A stretch of DNA of 64,000 nucleotides, from assembly GCF_002021565.1 (NCBI RefSeq), contig NZ_MSZX01000016.1, positions 27 through 64,026 of the forward strand, read 5' to 3'. Below the pieces are notes generated by a model that did no database searches, was not told where the DNA came from, and saw only the letters and a program-made list of their open reading frames with translations. The translations under genes were made by a program, and so were the position numbers. How positions within the stretch are numbered: the first letter of the stretch is position 1; every line of letters begins with the position of its first letter. Source of the stretch: Paenibacillus selenitireducens (GTDB lineage Bacteria; Bacillota; Bacilli; Paenibacillales; Paenibacillaceae). This document shows, one piece after another, positions 41,913-49,676 of this stretch.

Positions 41913-42983
41913 TTATTTGTCGCTAAGCCACGCTGTAAGATGCTCAGATACAAACGCATCATCGTGCAGATGTGGATACTCCCGATAGACGCGATCAATC
42001 TCTTCCAATTGTCCCGGAGACAAGGTTTCATTCGGATTCAGGCACCATGTGCCCTGCAGCAACCCTTGACGGCGCAGTATTTCATGAATCCCTGGGATAC
42101 AGCCTGCAAAATGGTGCGCCGGATCAAAAAATGCTGCATTTGTATCCGTCACTTGCACGTTTCGCGTCAGCCATTCTTTCGATATTTCGCCGTTAGCACG
42201 GGCAAGCTTGATTTCCTCCAGCAGTTCTACGGCTTTTTTCGTCCACACGGCCCAATGGCCAAGCAAGCCGCCAACAACAGCTTTCTCTACCGTCTTGCCT
42301 TCTACTTCAAAACGATAAGTCGTTAACAGATCATTGATGATATTGTCATCATTTCCTGTATATAGCGCAATTTCATCGCGTCTGCTTGAATAGCACACGG
42401 CACGGGCAACATCAATCGTCTGGTAGCGATTGAATGGCGCCATTTTGATGGCAACGACGTTGGGGATTTCCGCAAATTTGCACCAAAAGTCGAAGCTGAA
42501 AAGTTGGCCGCCTACGGATGGCTGTAAGTAGAAGCCGATCACAGGCATGATCGCTGCAACCTGCTTCGTTCTCTCCAGAATATCTTGTTCGCTCCAGTTA
42601 ACAAGACCGCCCATGCTCAGCAGAGCCGCATCATAACCAAGCGATTGCGCTAACAGCGTTTCGCTTATGGCCTGCTCCGTAGGTCCGCAAATACCTGCTA
42701 CCTTAAGGAATGGACGCGCTATATTCGCTTTCGCGATTTCTTCAGCAGCCATCCGAAGTACAGGCTCATATAAATTGTACGGTTCATCGCGGATTTCAAA
42801 TTGCGTCGAATGAACGCCAATCGCGATCCCGCCTGCTCCTGAAGCCGCATAATAACGGGTTAGCGCCCGTTGATGACGTTCGTCCAATTGCCGATTCTGA
42901 TCCAGCGCCAAAGGATGCGCCGGTATGACGAGTCCCTCATGCAGCGCTTTGAACAATTCAGGTGACAGTGTTGCAGCAGCCAT
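41913..42983 (-). CDS. Dihydrodipicolinate synthase-family aldolase
   Basis: A 356-residue class I aldolase/lyase, about 60 residues longer than DapA. The Schiff-base lysine is in VVAIKMAPFN and the partner tyrosine in VIGFYLQPSVGG. The N-terminal YYAASGAGGIAIGVHSTQF corresponds to the GTTGE-type substrate loop of DapA, but is altered, so a different keto acid is expected. It overlaps the epimerase stop by one base. Its partners suggest it cleaves or makes a keto-acid in the same pathway. Confidence 0.88.
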   Translation of the reverse strand: MAAATLSPELFKALHEGLVIPAHPLALDQNRQLDERHQRALTRYYAASGAGGIAIGVHSTQFEIRDEPYNLYEPVLRMAAEEIAKANIARPFLKVAGICGPTEQAISETLLAQSLGYDAALLSMGGLVNWSEQDILERTKQVAAIMPVIGFYLQPSVGGQLFSFDFWCKFAEIPNVVAIKMAPFNRYQTIDVARAVCYSSRRDEIALYTGNDDNIINDLLTTYRFEVEGKTVEKAVVGGLLGHWAVWTKKAVELLEEIKLARANGEISKEWLTRNVQVTDTNAAFFDPAHHFAGCIPGIHEILRRQGLLQGTWCLNPNETLSPGQLEEIDRVYREYPHLHDDAFVSEHLTAWLSDK

Positions 42984-43999
42984 TAGAATTTCCCCTTTCT
43001 TTCCTGGAAATGGGTGGGTTTATTCCACGTCGTTCCGCCCGCTTGAATCCATTCCGCGAGCCAATCGATCATTTGAAGCAAGGATACCGAAGGATAGCCG
43101 AAGCGCTGATGCGATTTCGAGGCGTTATTCAGCAGCGCCAGCTCAGATTCCGTGTCTTCGAATATCGCATCCTTCCCGAGCCGCTTGGCGAATTCTTCAG
43201 CAGCCCAGCGGATCGACATCGTCTCAGGCCCTGTAATGTTCATAATGCTAGGCGGATTCGTACATTCCGTCAGGCAGCGCAGCGCCATCTGATTGGCATC
43301 TCCCTGCCAAATCACGTTCGCATGTCCCATGGTCAGGTTAATGGCACGTTGTTCATTGACGGACTTTGCGATTTCGAGCAGCACGCCATAGCGCATATCC
43401 ATCGCATAATTCAAGCGATAGAACAGCATCGGGGTCCCGTTTTTATGGGAATGGAACTCAAAAATACGCTCACGGCCCAAGGTGGACTGTGCATATTCTC
43501 CCATCGGTTCGGGAGTTACTGACTCGCTGGCTCCGCCGCTGCCGATCGGCATGAAAGGGTAAATATTACCCGATGAGAACACGACGATCCGGGAATCCTT
43601 ATATTTCTCCGCTACTCTGCCCGGCAAGTAGGTATTCATGCCCCAAGTGAAATACTCTCTGCCTGTTGTTCCGAATTTATTGCCTGCCATATAAATAATG
43701 TTATCGGCATGAGGCAGTTGCTTCAGCTCATCATCATTCAACAGGTCACAGGAAATCGTCTCGACCCCGGCATCCTCCAGCTCGCGTCTTGCTTCTTCGT
43801 TTGAAAACCGCGATACGCCGATCACGCGCTTGTTCAATCCGCCTTCACGAACCGCATTTTGCGCCAACCGGGCCAGGCTCGGTCCCATTTTTCCGCCGAC
43901 GCCAAGAATCAGGATATCACCGTCTACTGAAGATAAGTCTTTTACCAATGCCTCGGAAGGATCGGCTAGCTTTGCTTCCAATTCCGCTAATGTTTTCAA
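42983..43999 (-). CDS. NAD-dependent epimerase/dehydratase-type oxidoreductase
   Basis: A 338-residue short-chain oxidoreductase. The likely start is TTG 43999 (LKTLAELEAKLADP), after AAAGGGG. The dinucleotide site is ILGVGGKMGPSLARLA, and the later FSSGNIYPFM stands where the catalytic serine of the extended SDR group would be. Substrate unknown; it is the first gene of the operon reading toward the transporter. Confidence 0.85.
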   Translation of the reverse strand: MKTLAELEAKLADPSEALVKDLSSVDGDILILGVGGKMGPSLARLAQNAVREGGLNKRVIGVSRFSNEEARRELEDAGVETISCDLLNDDELKQLPHADNIIYMAGNKFGTTGREYFTWGMNTYLPGRVAEKYKDSRIVVFSSGNIYPFMPIGSGGASESVTPEPMGEYAQSTLGRERIFEFHSHKNGTPMLFYRLNYAMDMRYGVLLEIAKSVNEQRAINLTMGHANVIWQGDANQMALRCLTECTNPPSIMNITGPETMSIRWAAEEFAKRLGKDAIFEDTESELALLNNASKSHQRFGYPSVSLLQMIDWLAEWIQAGGTTWNKPTHFQERKGKF

Positions 44000-44097
44000 T
44001 GCGCTTTTCCCCTTTCTCCATGTGGATCTGTCTCCATCATACCGACAGGAGGGATATAAAGACAAATCTATAAATCGTCTTTAAATCGGCAAATCCA

Positions 44098-45417
44098 TTA
44101 CATCATCGTCTGATCCTTCAAAAAAGAGAAACGGTAAATTTGACGCGGTCTTCCCTTCGGCACCTTCTCCATGCTGGAAATATCAACGAGCCCGTTATCG
44201 ATCCAGAGGAGCAGCAGACGGTGTGCGCTTCTTACTGTAATATCAAGCAGAGTGGCAAGTTCGTGAACCGTATATTCGTATTTGCCGAATTTCGAGGTAT
44301 GAGAGAGCAGCCTACTTAAATAAGCGCTTGTCATGCCGGCGTCCTCCGCTTTCTTGATCAAAGCGGTATGCGTTGGCGACAGCACGGTTTGTATTGGATC
44401 TGACATTTCGAGCGGCCCGATCAAGGTCAGATCCTCGCGGATAATAAAGCAGGTATTTCCCCCGGCTTCCCTCGATTTGCGGAGCGCAGCCCGCGCATGG
44501 GTTCCCGCCTCATTGGCCGATGTCCCGAATCCGACGCCGAAGCTCAAGGAGATTCCGAACGATAAGCTGGCGTCTTTAGCTAGCGGAATCGTCTTGTAGC
44601 CGCCGGTTTCCCTCTCGAATATGCCTCTTGTCGTGAAAAATAAATACTCATCTCCACCGATGGGCGTCAAATAGCCGTCCAGCGATTCGACATAGTCGAG
44701 TACCATGCGGTGTATGTCCAGCTTCAGCTTCTGTACCTCATGCTCGTTATTGCGTTTCATGACCAGCTTGCCGAACTCATCCACCTTTATCATGCCGACG
44801 ACAATCTGCGATTCCTTGATACGGCGCGATTCCGTAGATAGAAGCGCACGCTCCAGTGTCACGCTCATATCCTGGTCCGAAGGAATAAGCCATTCATTCG
44901 CTGCCTGAGCGGCCGACAATCTGCGGGCAACCGATTCCACCCCGGTAATGGCAAATGAACAAACTCCCGTGTTCAGTAGATTGTGGTGGAATACAAATAG
45001 CTTGTCCGGCGAGGCATGCGCGGGTCCGTTATAGACAACTACCTGGGTATGTTCGATCCCTAGGTCTGTCAGGACATTCATCACCATGGATTTCGTGAGC
45101 GAATCGATGGAAATACCGCCGCTCAGGTGATCCGTCTGCAGGGCACGAAATAATGTTTTATAAAGACCTGTTCCCGTTAACGGGACATAATGCACCGGAA
45201 TCGTTGCGTTCACATGATCTTTGACCTTACGATGTGCTTGCGCGTCGAATAAAAGAAGTACCTCTACCTCCATCATCAATGTCTCAGCAACGGAGGGGAC
45301 TTCATCCACGTCGTTCACAATCCGAACCACCGGTGTAAACGTCGGGAACGCCTTAATCACTTGTAATAGCTTGTCTACGACTTGCTGCATTCCAATGATG
45401 CCAATCTTGATTTGCAT
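44098..45417 (-). CDS. Transcriptional regulator with GGDEF-like and winged-helix domains
   Basis: A 439-residue protein that I cannot name. It has an N-terminal Rossmann-like sensor region (1-95, IKIGIIGMQQVVDKLLQV), a middle domain with IGGDEYLFFTTR (GGDEY at 254-258) that resembles a diguanylate-cyclase or nucleotidyl-cyclase fold, and a C-terminal winged helix (about 370-430, YEYTVHELATLLDITVRSAH). It lies 98 bases upstream of the epimerase and faces the same way, so it probably controls the 31-44 kb block. Confidence 0.7.
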   Translation of the reverse strand: MQIKIGIIGMQQVVDKLLQVIKAFPTFTPVVRIVNDVDEVPSVAETLMMEVEVLLLFDAQAHRKVKDHVNATIPVHYVPLTGTGLYKTLFRALQTDHLSGGISIDSLTKSMVMNVLTDLGIEHTQVVVYNGPAHASPDKLFVFHHNLLNTGVCSFAITGVESVARRLSAAQAANEWLIPSDQDMSVTLERALLSTESRRIKESQIVVGMIKVDEFGKLVMKRNNEHEVQKLKLDIHRMVLDYVESLDGYLTPIGGDEYLFFTTRGIFERETGGYKTIPLAKDASLSFGISLSFGVGFGTSANEAGTHARAALRKSREAGGNTCFIIREDLTLIGPLEMSDPIQTVLSPTHTALIKKAEDAGMTSAYLSRLLSHTSKFGKYEYTVHELATLLDITVRSAHRLLLLWIDNGLVDISSMEKVPKGRPRQIYRFSFLKDQTMM

Positions 45418-45630
45418 GTTAGCTAATCATTCCTTTCATTGAGAGTTTCTCTTTGGCCTGTGCCGGTTTTTGTCGTTTCAATGCATACACGCCAACACTG
45501 TATCCTCCCACAACTCCTAAATCGTAATCTTAGCTCTATATTAGCGAACTTAAATCAACTTTAAAAGAACCTTGAAATAAGTTTAAAAACATCTTGTAAG
45601 AAGCGGAAAAAGAGGCTAATATATTTTTAT

Positions 45631-45655
45631 TGACTGAATTATTAATTTATAGTCA
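45631..45655. promoter_or_regulatory. Possible TetR operator
   Basis: Inverted repeat TGACT-N15-AGTCA, 17 bases before the TetR gene start at 45673 and next to its ribosome site AAAGGAGGGGG. TGACT/AGTCA arms are typical of TetR operators, but the inner bases pair poorly. Confidence 0.4.
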
Positions 45656-45672
45656 TTAAAAGGAGGGGGATT

Positions 45673-46266
45673 ATGCCTAAAATTGTCACCGAACATGAAA
45701 AAGAAATGGTGATAGAAGCGATGTATACCAAAGGGATTGAATTGATTCGTAAGAAAGGCGTAAAGCGGGTTACTGTGGAGGATATCACCATTGCGACCAA
45801 TATCGGTAAAGGTTCCTTTTACTCGTACTACAGCTCCAAAGAAGAACTTCTCTATACGATCATAAAAAAGAGCGAGAATAGAATGTTTGAGAAAGTAGAG
45901 TCCGTTTTGTCCGAAAAAATAAGATTGAAAGAGCGGATTGTAAAGGCATTGAAGGAAATCTATTTGGCAGCGGACAGTATTGTTTTCTACGTTTCTCCAT
46001 CGGATATTGAGTATCTGCTTCGCAAGCTTCCAGATGAGGCGGCAGACTCGGAAGCATCAAAATCTAACGACTTTTTTAGCAGGACGCTGTCGCTTTGCGG
46101 CATTGACGAATCGAGATGCGAGATGGATGTGCTTGCCTATTTAATGAATACACTCCATTTTATTGGATCGACAGATATGCCTTTTGGTGAGCGGGGAAGA
46201 GAGAAGGCCTTGGATATACTGGTCCATTCCATTGCCGACTATATGGCGGGGGGAGCAAAGCAATGA
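45673..46266 (+). CDS. TetR family transcriptional regulator
   Basis: A 197-residue regulator. The N-terminal helix-turn-helix is DITIATNIGKGSFYSYYSSKEELLYTII. The C-terminal half is a variable ligand domain. It overlaps the hydrolase gene by four bases and is the first gene of the pair, so it probably controls that hydrolase. RBS AAAGGAGGGGG. Confidence 0.93.
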   Translation: MPKIVTEHEKEMVIEAMYTKGIELIRKKGVKRVTVEDITIATNIGKGSFYSYYSSKEELLYTIIKKSENRMFEKVESVLSEKIRLKERIVKALKEIYLAADSIVFYVSPSDIEYLLRKLPDEAADSEASKSNDFFSRTLSLCGIDESRCEMDVLAYLMNTLHFIGSTDMPFGERGREKALDILVHSIADYMAGGAKQ

Positions 46267-47360
46267 GCATTTTATGGATCGTTTTAGGCGGATTGCTTGT
46301 ATTGATGGTTTATTTGGTTCTGTTTGTCCAGTACAAGAAAAAGAAGAAGGCAAATCAAATTCGGATCACTCCCATGAGTAATGGCATTGATTGCAGAGAA
46401 TTCGTAACCATCGGCGGCATTTCGCAATATTTGCATCATCGGGGCGAGGACATTGATAATCCTGTGATGCTGTTTCTGCACGGCGGGCCAGGGGAGCCTA
46501 TACTGCCGTTTGCCCAAGAGTTTCAGATCCCATGGGAGAAGCGTGTCACGGTCGTACATTGGGATCAAAGAAATAGCGGCAAAACCTATTTCAATAATGA
46601 TCCGAAACAAGTTGCGCCAACAACCACAGTTGATCGTATCGTTCAGGATACATATGAAATTGTGGAATATTTGAAAAAAAAGTATCACAAAGAGAAGATT
46701 ATCATTTTGGGACATTCATGGGGCTCGGTGCTAGGCAGTCTGTTCAGTAAAAAATATCCGGAGCTTGTGCAGGCTTATATCGGCGTTGGGCAGGTTGTCA
46801 ATATGATTGACAATGAACGCGTAGGCTATGAAAAAGTACTGGAAGCGGCGAAAGAAGCGGGCAACGACAACGATTATCGAGCTCTTCTTCGTTTGAAACC
46901 TTACCCTCCGCTCGCATTCCATGACGAAATGATCAGGAAACTTACGAAGGTACGCAAATTTCAAAGAAAGTATAAGTTATCGGCTGGACCTACGAGAGAG
47001 CTTATCATCAATGCTTTATGTTCACCATTTTATACGCTCAAGGATATGAGATATTTTTTCATCTCCGGAGCATTTGGTGATGGACATCGTCATATTTGGA
47101 AATATTTAATGGAATCGTTCGATCTGTCATCTATGGGCGCAACGTTTGAAGTGCCTGTCTTTTATATCCATGGCGAGCAGGACTGGCAAACACCTTATCC
47201 GCTGGCACAGGAATTCTTTTCAACAATACAAGCGCCGCTTAAGCTGTTTTACTCCATCCCGGATGCGGGTCATATTGCCATGCTTGACCAGAAGGAGAAA
47301 TTCAATGAGGCGTTATTTGATATTTTGGAGCGAACGAATGGTATGGCGACGGCCAAGTGA
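46263..47360 (+). CDS. Membrane-anchored alpha/beta hydrolase (S33 peptidase type)
   Basis: A 365-residue hydrolase. An N-terminal membrane helix (about 2-21, LWIVLGGLLVLMVYLVLF) tethers it. The catalytic triad reads GHSWGSVLG (Ser), GEQDWQTP (Asp) and PDAGHIAML (His). HGGPGEP is the oxyanion loop common in prolyl iminopeptidases. The neighbouring TetR gene overlaps it. Substrate unknown. Confidence 0.88.
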   Translation: MSILWIVLGGLLVLMVYLVLFVQYKKKKKANQIRITPMSNGIDCREFVTIGGISQYLHHRGEDIDNPVMLFLHGGPGEPILPFAQEFQIPWEKRVTVVHWDQRNSGKTYFNNDPKQVAPTTTVDRIVQDTYEIVEYLKKKYHKEKIIILGHSWGSVLGSLFSKKYPELVQAYIGVGQVVNMIDNERVGYEKVLEAAKEAGNDNDYRALLRLKPYPPLAFHDEMIRKLTKVRKFQRKYKLSAGPTRELIINALCSPFYTLKDMRYFFISGAFGDGHRHIWKYLMESFDLSSMGATFEVPVFYIHGEQDWQTPYPLAQEFFSTIQAPLKLFYSIPDAGHIAMLDQKEKFNEALFDILERTNGMATAK

Positions 47361-47396
47361 GTCTCTGCACGGGCTCAAGGGCTCTGACAGGTTGCC

Positions 47397-47427
47397 AAGA
47401 GGTGGGCTGTTCACAGCCCTCTTTTGG
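47397..47427 (+). terminator. Terminator after the hydrolase gene
   Basis: Stem AGAGG-T-GGGCTG / CAGCCC-TCTT followed by TTTT. Confidence 0.75.
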
Positions 47428-47459
47428 GCTTTCCGTTCGACAGCATGCAAACAAGAACT

Positions 47460-48365
47460 TTAGTCGGTCTCTTCCATGAGGCCTTCTAAATCGATCATCA
47501 AATCAGGGATCCACGCTTCTGAACCCGGAATGGTGTCAGTCCCTCCATATACAAGCCATTTCAGAGTCTTAACAAGCCAACATATCCCACCGACTCTTAC
47601 TTGCCAGTTAAGCTCTTCTACAGATAAATCAGTTCGAACCTCATTACGAAATGCGGATAGAATATCCTGCTTCGATACGTTGCTCCAAGCGCATGCTTCA
47701 GTAATTAAACAATATAAATCACCGAGATGAGGACTTAAATAAGATAATGACCAGTCAATCGGCATAATACAATTGCCCTGAATTAAAAGGTTCTTAGCAT
47801 GATAATCATGATGGACAAGCGTAAGAGGGAGTGTCTGATACAACTTATTAAGATCGCGTGGAAATGTGTTTTGTAGTTTTAAAAGCGTATTGCTTCCCGA
47901 AAGACGGTGCGACCGAAGAAGATCATCTAAAAGTGCAAGCAAGTCTGCGGCCGATATCGTGTATGAACGAATGATTTCGCTTGGAAGGTTTTTCTCCAGA
48001 TTAGCCGATGCTGCCTCTCGTAGTCTTGCTAACTCCCTTGCTGCTTCTAGAAAAAGATCTGGGCTGGGCTGCTGTTCCAAATTATCTCTTCCAACATCCT
48101 CCATAATCATAATTGCGCTATTTTCCAATTCAAAAAACCCAAAAATGTGGGGCGATCTTATCTTTAAGGGACTCACTAGCCGCTGGTAGATGTCTGCTTC
48201 CCCAGCCATTTCTTTTCCACCCCATTTGATAATACGAGATTCACCTGATTTCAATCTTACCCTGTATACTTCCGAAAGTGACCATTTCCTCAAAAGCGAC
48301 CATTCAGATATTTCACCAAGTAAGGGAGTTACTGAGTAATAAGCAGATAGACGTTCTGGAATCAT
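47460..48365 (-). CDS. Aminoglycoside phosphotransferase-fold kinase
   Basis: A 301-residue APH/choline-kinase family protein. The catalytic segment is LVHHDYHAKNLLIQG and the metal-binding aspartate is in MPIDWS (family: HxDxxxxN ... D). The kinase N-lobe glycine loop and Lys are visible near 38-50 (RIIKWGGKEMAG). Substrate unknown; such genes are common and not proof of drug resistance. RBS CAGGAGGAA. Confidence 0.85.
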   Translation of the reverse strand: MIPERLSAYYSVTPLLGEISEWSLLRKWSLSEVYRVRLKSGESRIIKWGGKEMAGEADIYQRLVSPLKIRSPHIFGFFELENSAIMIMEDVGRDNLEQQPSPDLFLEAARELARLREAASANLEKNLPSEIIRSYTISAADLLALLDDLLRSHRLSGSNTLLKLQNTFPRDLNKLYQTLPLTLVHHDYHAKNLLIQGNCIMPIDWSLSYLSPHLGDLYCLITEACAWSNVSKQDILSAFRNEVRTDLSVEELNWQVRVGGICWLVKTLKWLVYGGTDTIPGSEAWIPDLMIDLEGLMEETD

Positions 48366-48448
48366 ATATTTCCTCCTGTATTATTTTTTTCTTACAGATC
48401 AAATTTTCTCACCAATACAAAGAAAAGTATAGGGGTTCGTGGGGGATA

Positions 48449-48508
48449 AGAAGCTGGAGCGATTGGGTGAGCTATCCGGAGAATCCGATTGCGAGAGGGG
48501 GTGAATAA
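48449..48508 (+). pseudogene. Remnant of a sulfurtransferase C-terminus
   Basis: The frame reads SWSDWVSYPENPIARGGE and then stops at 48506-48508. The protein end of sseA at 23180-23240 is SWSDWVSYEDNPIAIGEE, and the DNA is similar over about 60 bases. Nothing of the rest of the gene remains upstream, where sequence reads QYKEKYRGSWGIR. I treat it as a leftover of a deleted paralogue. Confidence 0.7.
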
Positions 48509-48519
48509 GGTATACGGCA

Positions 48520-48563
48520 CTTGGGCCACAGTTATGAGTTAGATTACAAAACTGTGGCCCAAG
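48520..48563. terminator. Strong hairpin, terminator-like
   Basis: Perfect 14-bp stem CTTGGGCCACAGTT / AACTGTGGCCCAAG, right after the stop of the minus-strand binding lipoprotein (48580). It lacks a clean T-run on either strand, so it may act as a processing or transcript-stabilising hairpin. Confidence 0.55.
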
Positions 48564-48579
48564 CGCCTTTATCGTGTGA

Positions 48580-49581
48580 TTATTTTTGTTTGGAGAGCCA
48601 GTCCGCTAATTCTTCCGTCTGTGTAAGAACGGCTAGCGGATCATAATACCAGGATCGCCCTTCGGGCCATACATACATATGATGGTTCTTTACTGCGGGA
48701 AGGCTGCCCCAAATCGGATCGGCCTTGAAGTCTTCAATCGTACGATGGTTGGAAGTCATGATAATATAATCACCGGCATATTTGCTTAACATTTCGGCCG
48801 AGATCTCGGCCCATTGTTTCTTGATGATTTCATCAGCAACTTCGGCTGGCGGTTTACGTCCTAAGGCTTGATAGATGGGTTGGCCGCCGCGGCCAAAGTT
48901 ATCGCCATATACCCAAGTCGATTTTTGTCCATCTTCCATAATGCTGAATGAGGAATCAGCCGGTATGGCGGCATCGACTTTGGCTTTGGCTGCCGCTATG
49001 CGCCGGTCATATCCCTCCAGCCAGATTTTGGCCTCGTTTTCCTTGTCGAACAGGGTACCAAAGTAAGTTAACTCTTCGTGCGCATTCTTTAAATCCCCGT
49101 ATGGAATCACGACCGTGGGTGCGATTTTGCTAAGTTGATCGTAGTTATCCCCATTGCCCGTGATGATGAGGTCGGGATTCAGTTCAACGACCTTCTCGAC
49201 CGAAGGCTTCCCGTAGTCCCCTATATCCGCAACGCCGACCAGAGATTCCTTGAAATAATAATTTTGTATCGTGAGGCCCGGTGCGCCAACCGGAATAACA
49301 TCTAGAGCGATAAGACTGCCTAAATATTCTTCAGCCACGATTCGCTGCGGATGAACCGGAATTTCGATATTTCCATGTATGGTAGAGACCGTTCTAACCT
49401 TCGGTTCTTCCGATGGACGCTCGCTCACTTCTTGCGATGGAGCCGTAGTTCCGGTCTGTGCAGTTTCCTTACCATTGTTCCCTGCCTCTGCTGATCCGCA
49501 AGCGGTGACGATACATGCCAGTATAAGCATGGTAGTGATAAGTGCTAGACTGCGTCTGCTGAATTGATGTATAGAAAACAC
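48580..49581 (-). CDS. Iron-siderophore ABC transporter binding lipoprotein
   Basis: A 333-residue type III substrate-binding lipoprotein with lipobox VTAC (Cys28). The mature part has FGRGGQPIYQALGRKP and a C-terminal WYYDPLAVLTQ, both shared with a second binding protein at 54731 and with the C-terminal domain of the regulator at 49677. No permease or ATPase genes lie nearby. A Fur box (49608-49622) lies 27 bases upstream, so it should be iron-repressed. It is downstream of the Btr-like regulator gene. Confidence 0.9.
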   Translation of the reverse strand: MFSIHQFSRRSLALITTMLILACIVTACGSAEAGNNGKETAQTGTTAPSQEVSERPSEEPKVRTVSTIHGNIEIPVHPQRIVAEEYLGSLIALDVIPVGAPGLTIQNYYFKESLVGVADIGDYGKPSVEKVVELNPDLIITGNGDNYDQLSKIAPTVVIPYGDLKNAHEELTYFGTLFDKENEAKIWLEGYDRRIAAAKAKVDAAIPADSSFSIMEDGQKSTWVYGDNFGRGGQPIYQALGRKPPAEVADEIIKKQWAEISAEMLSKYAGDYIIMTSNHRTIEDFKADPIWGSLPAVKNHHMYVWPEGRSWYYDPLAVLTQTEELADWLSKQK

Positions 49582-49607
49582 GTTGAATCCCCCTTATATA
49601 ACGACAA

Positions 49608-49622
49608 TGATAATCATTCTCG
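49608..49622. promoter_or_regulatory. Fur box
   Basis: TGATAATCATTCTCG, 13 of 15 bases of the Fur consensus TGATAATNATTATCA, just upstream of the binding lipoprotein gene. Confidence 0.75.
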
Positions 49623-49676
49623 AATAAACTTTACAGCCTATCCCTTTAAATGACTATGCCTAAATATGATGTCTGC

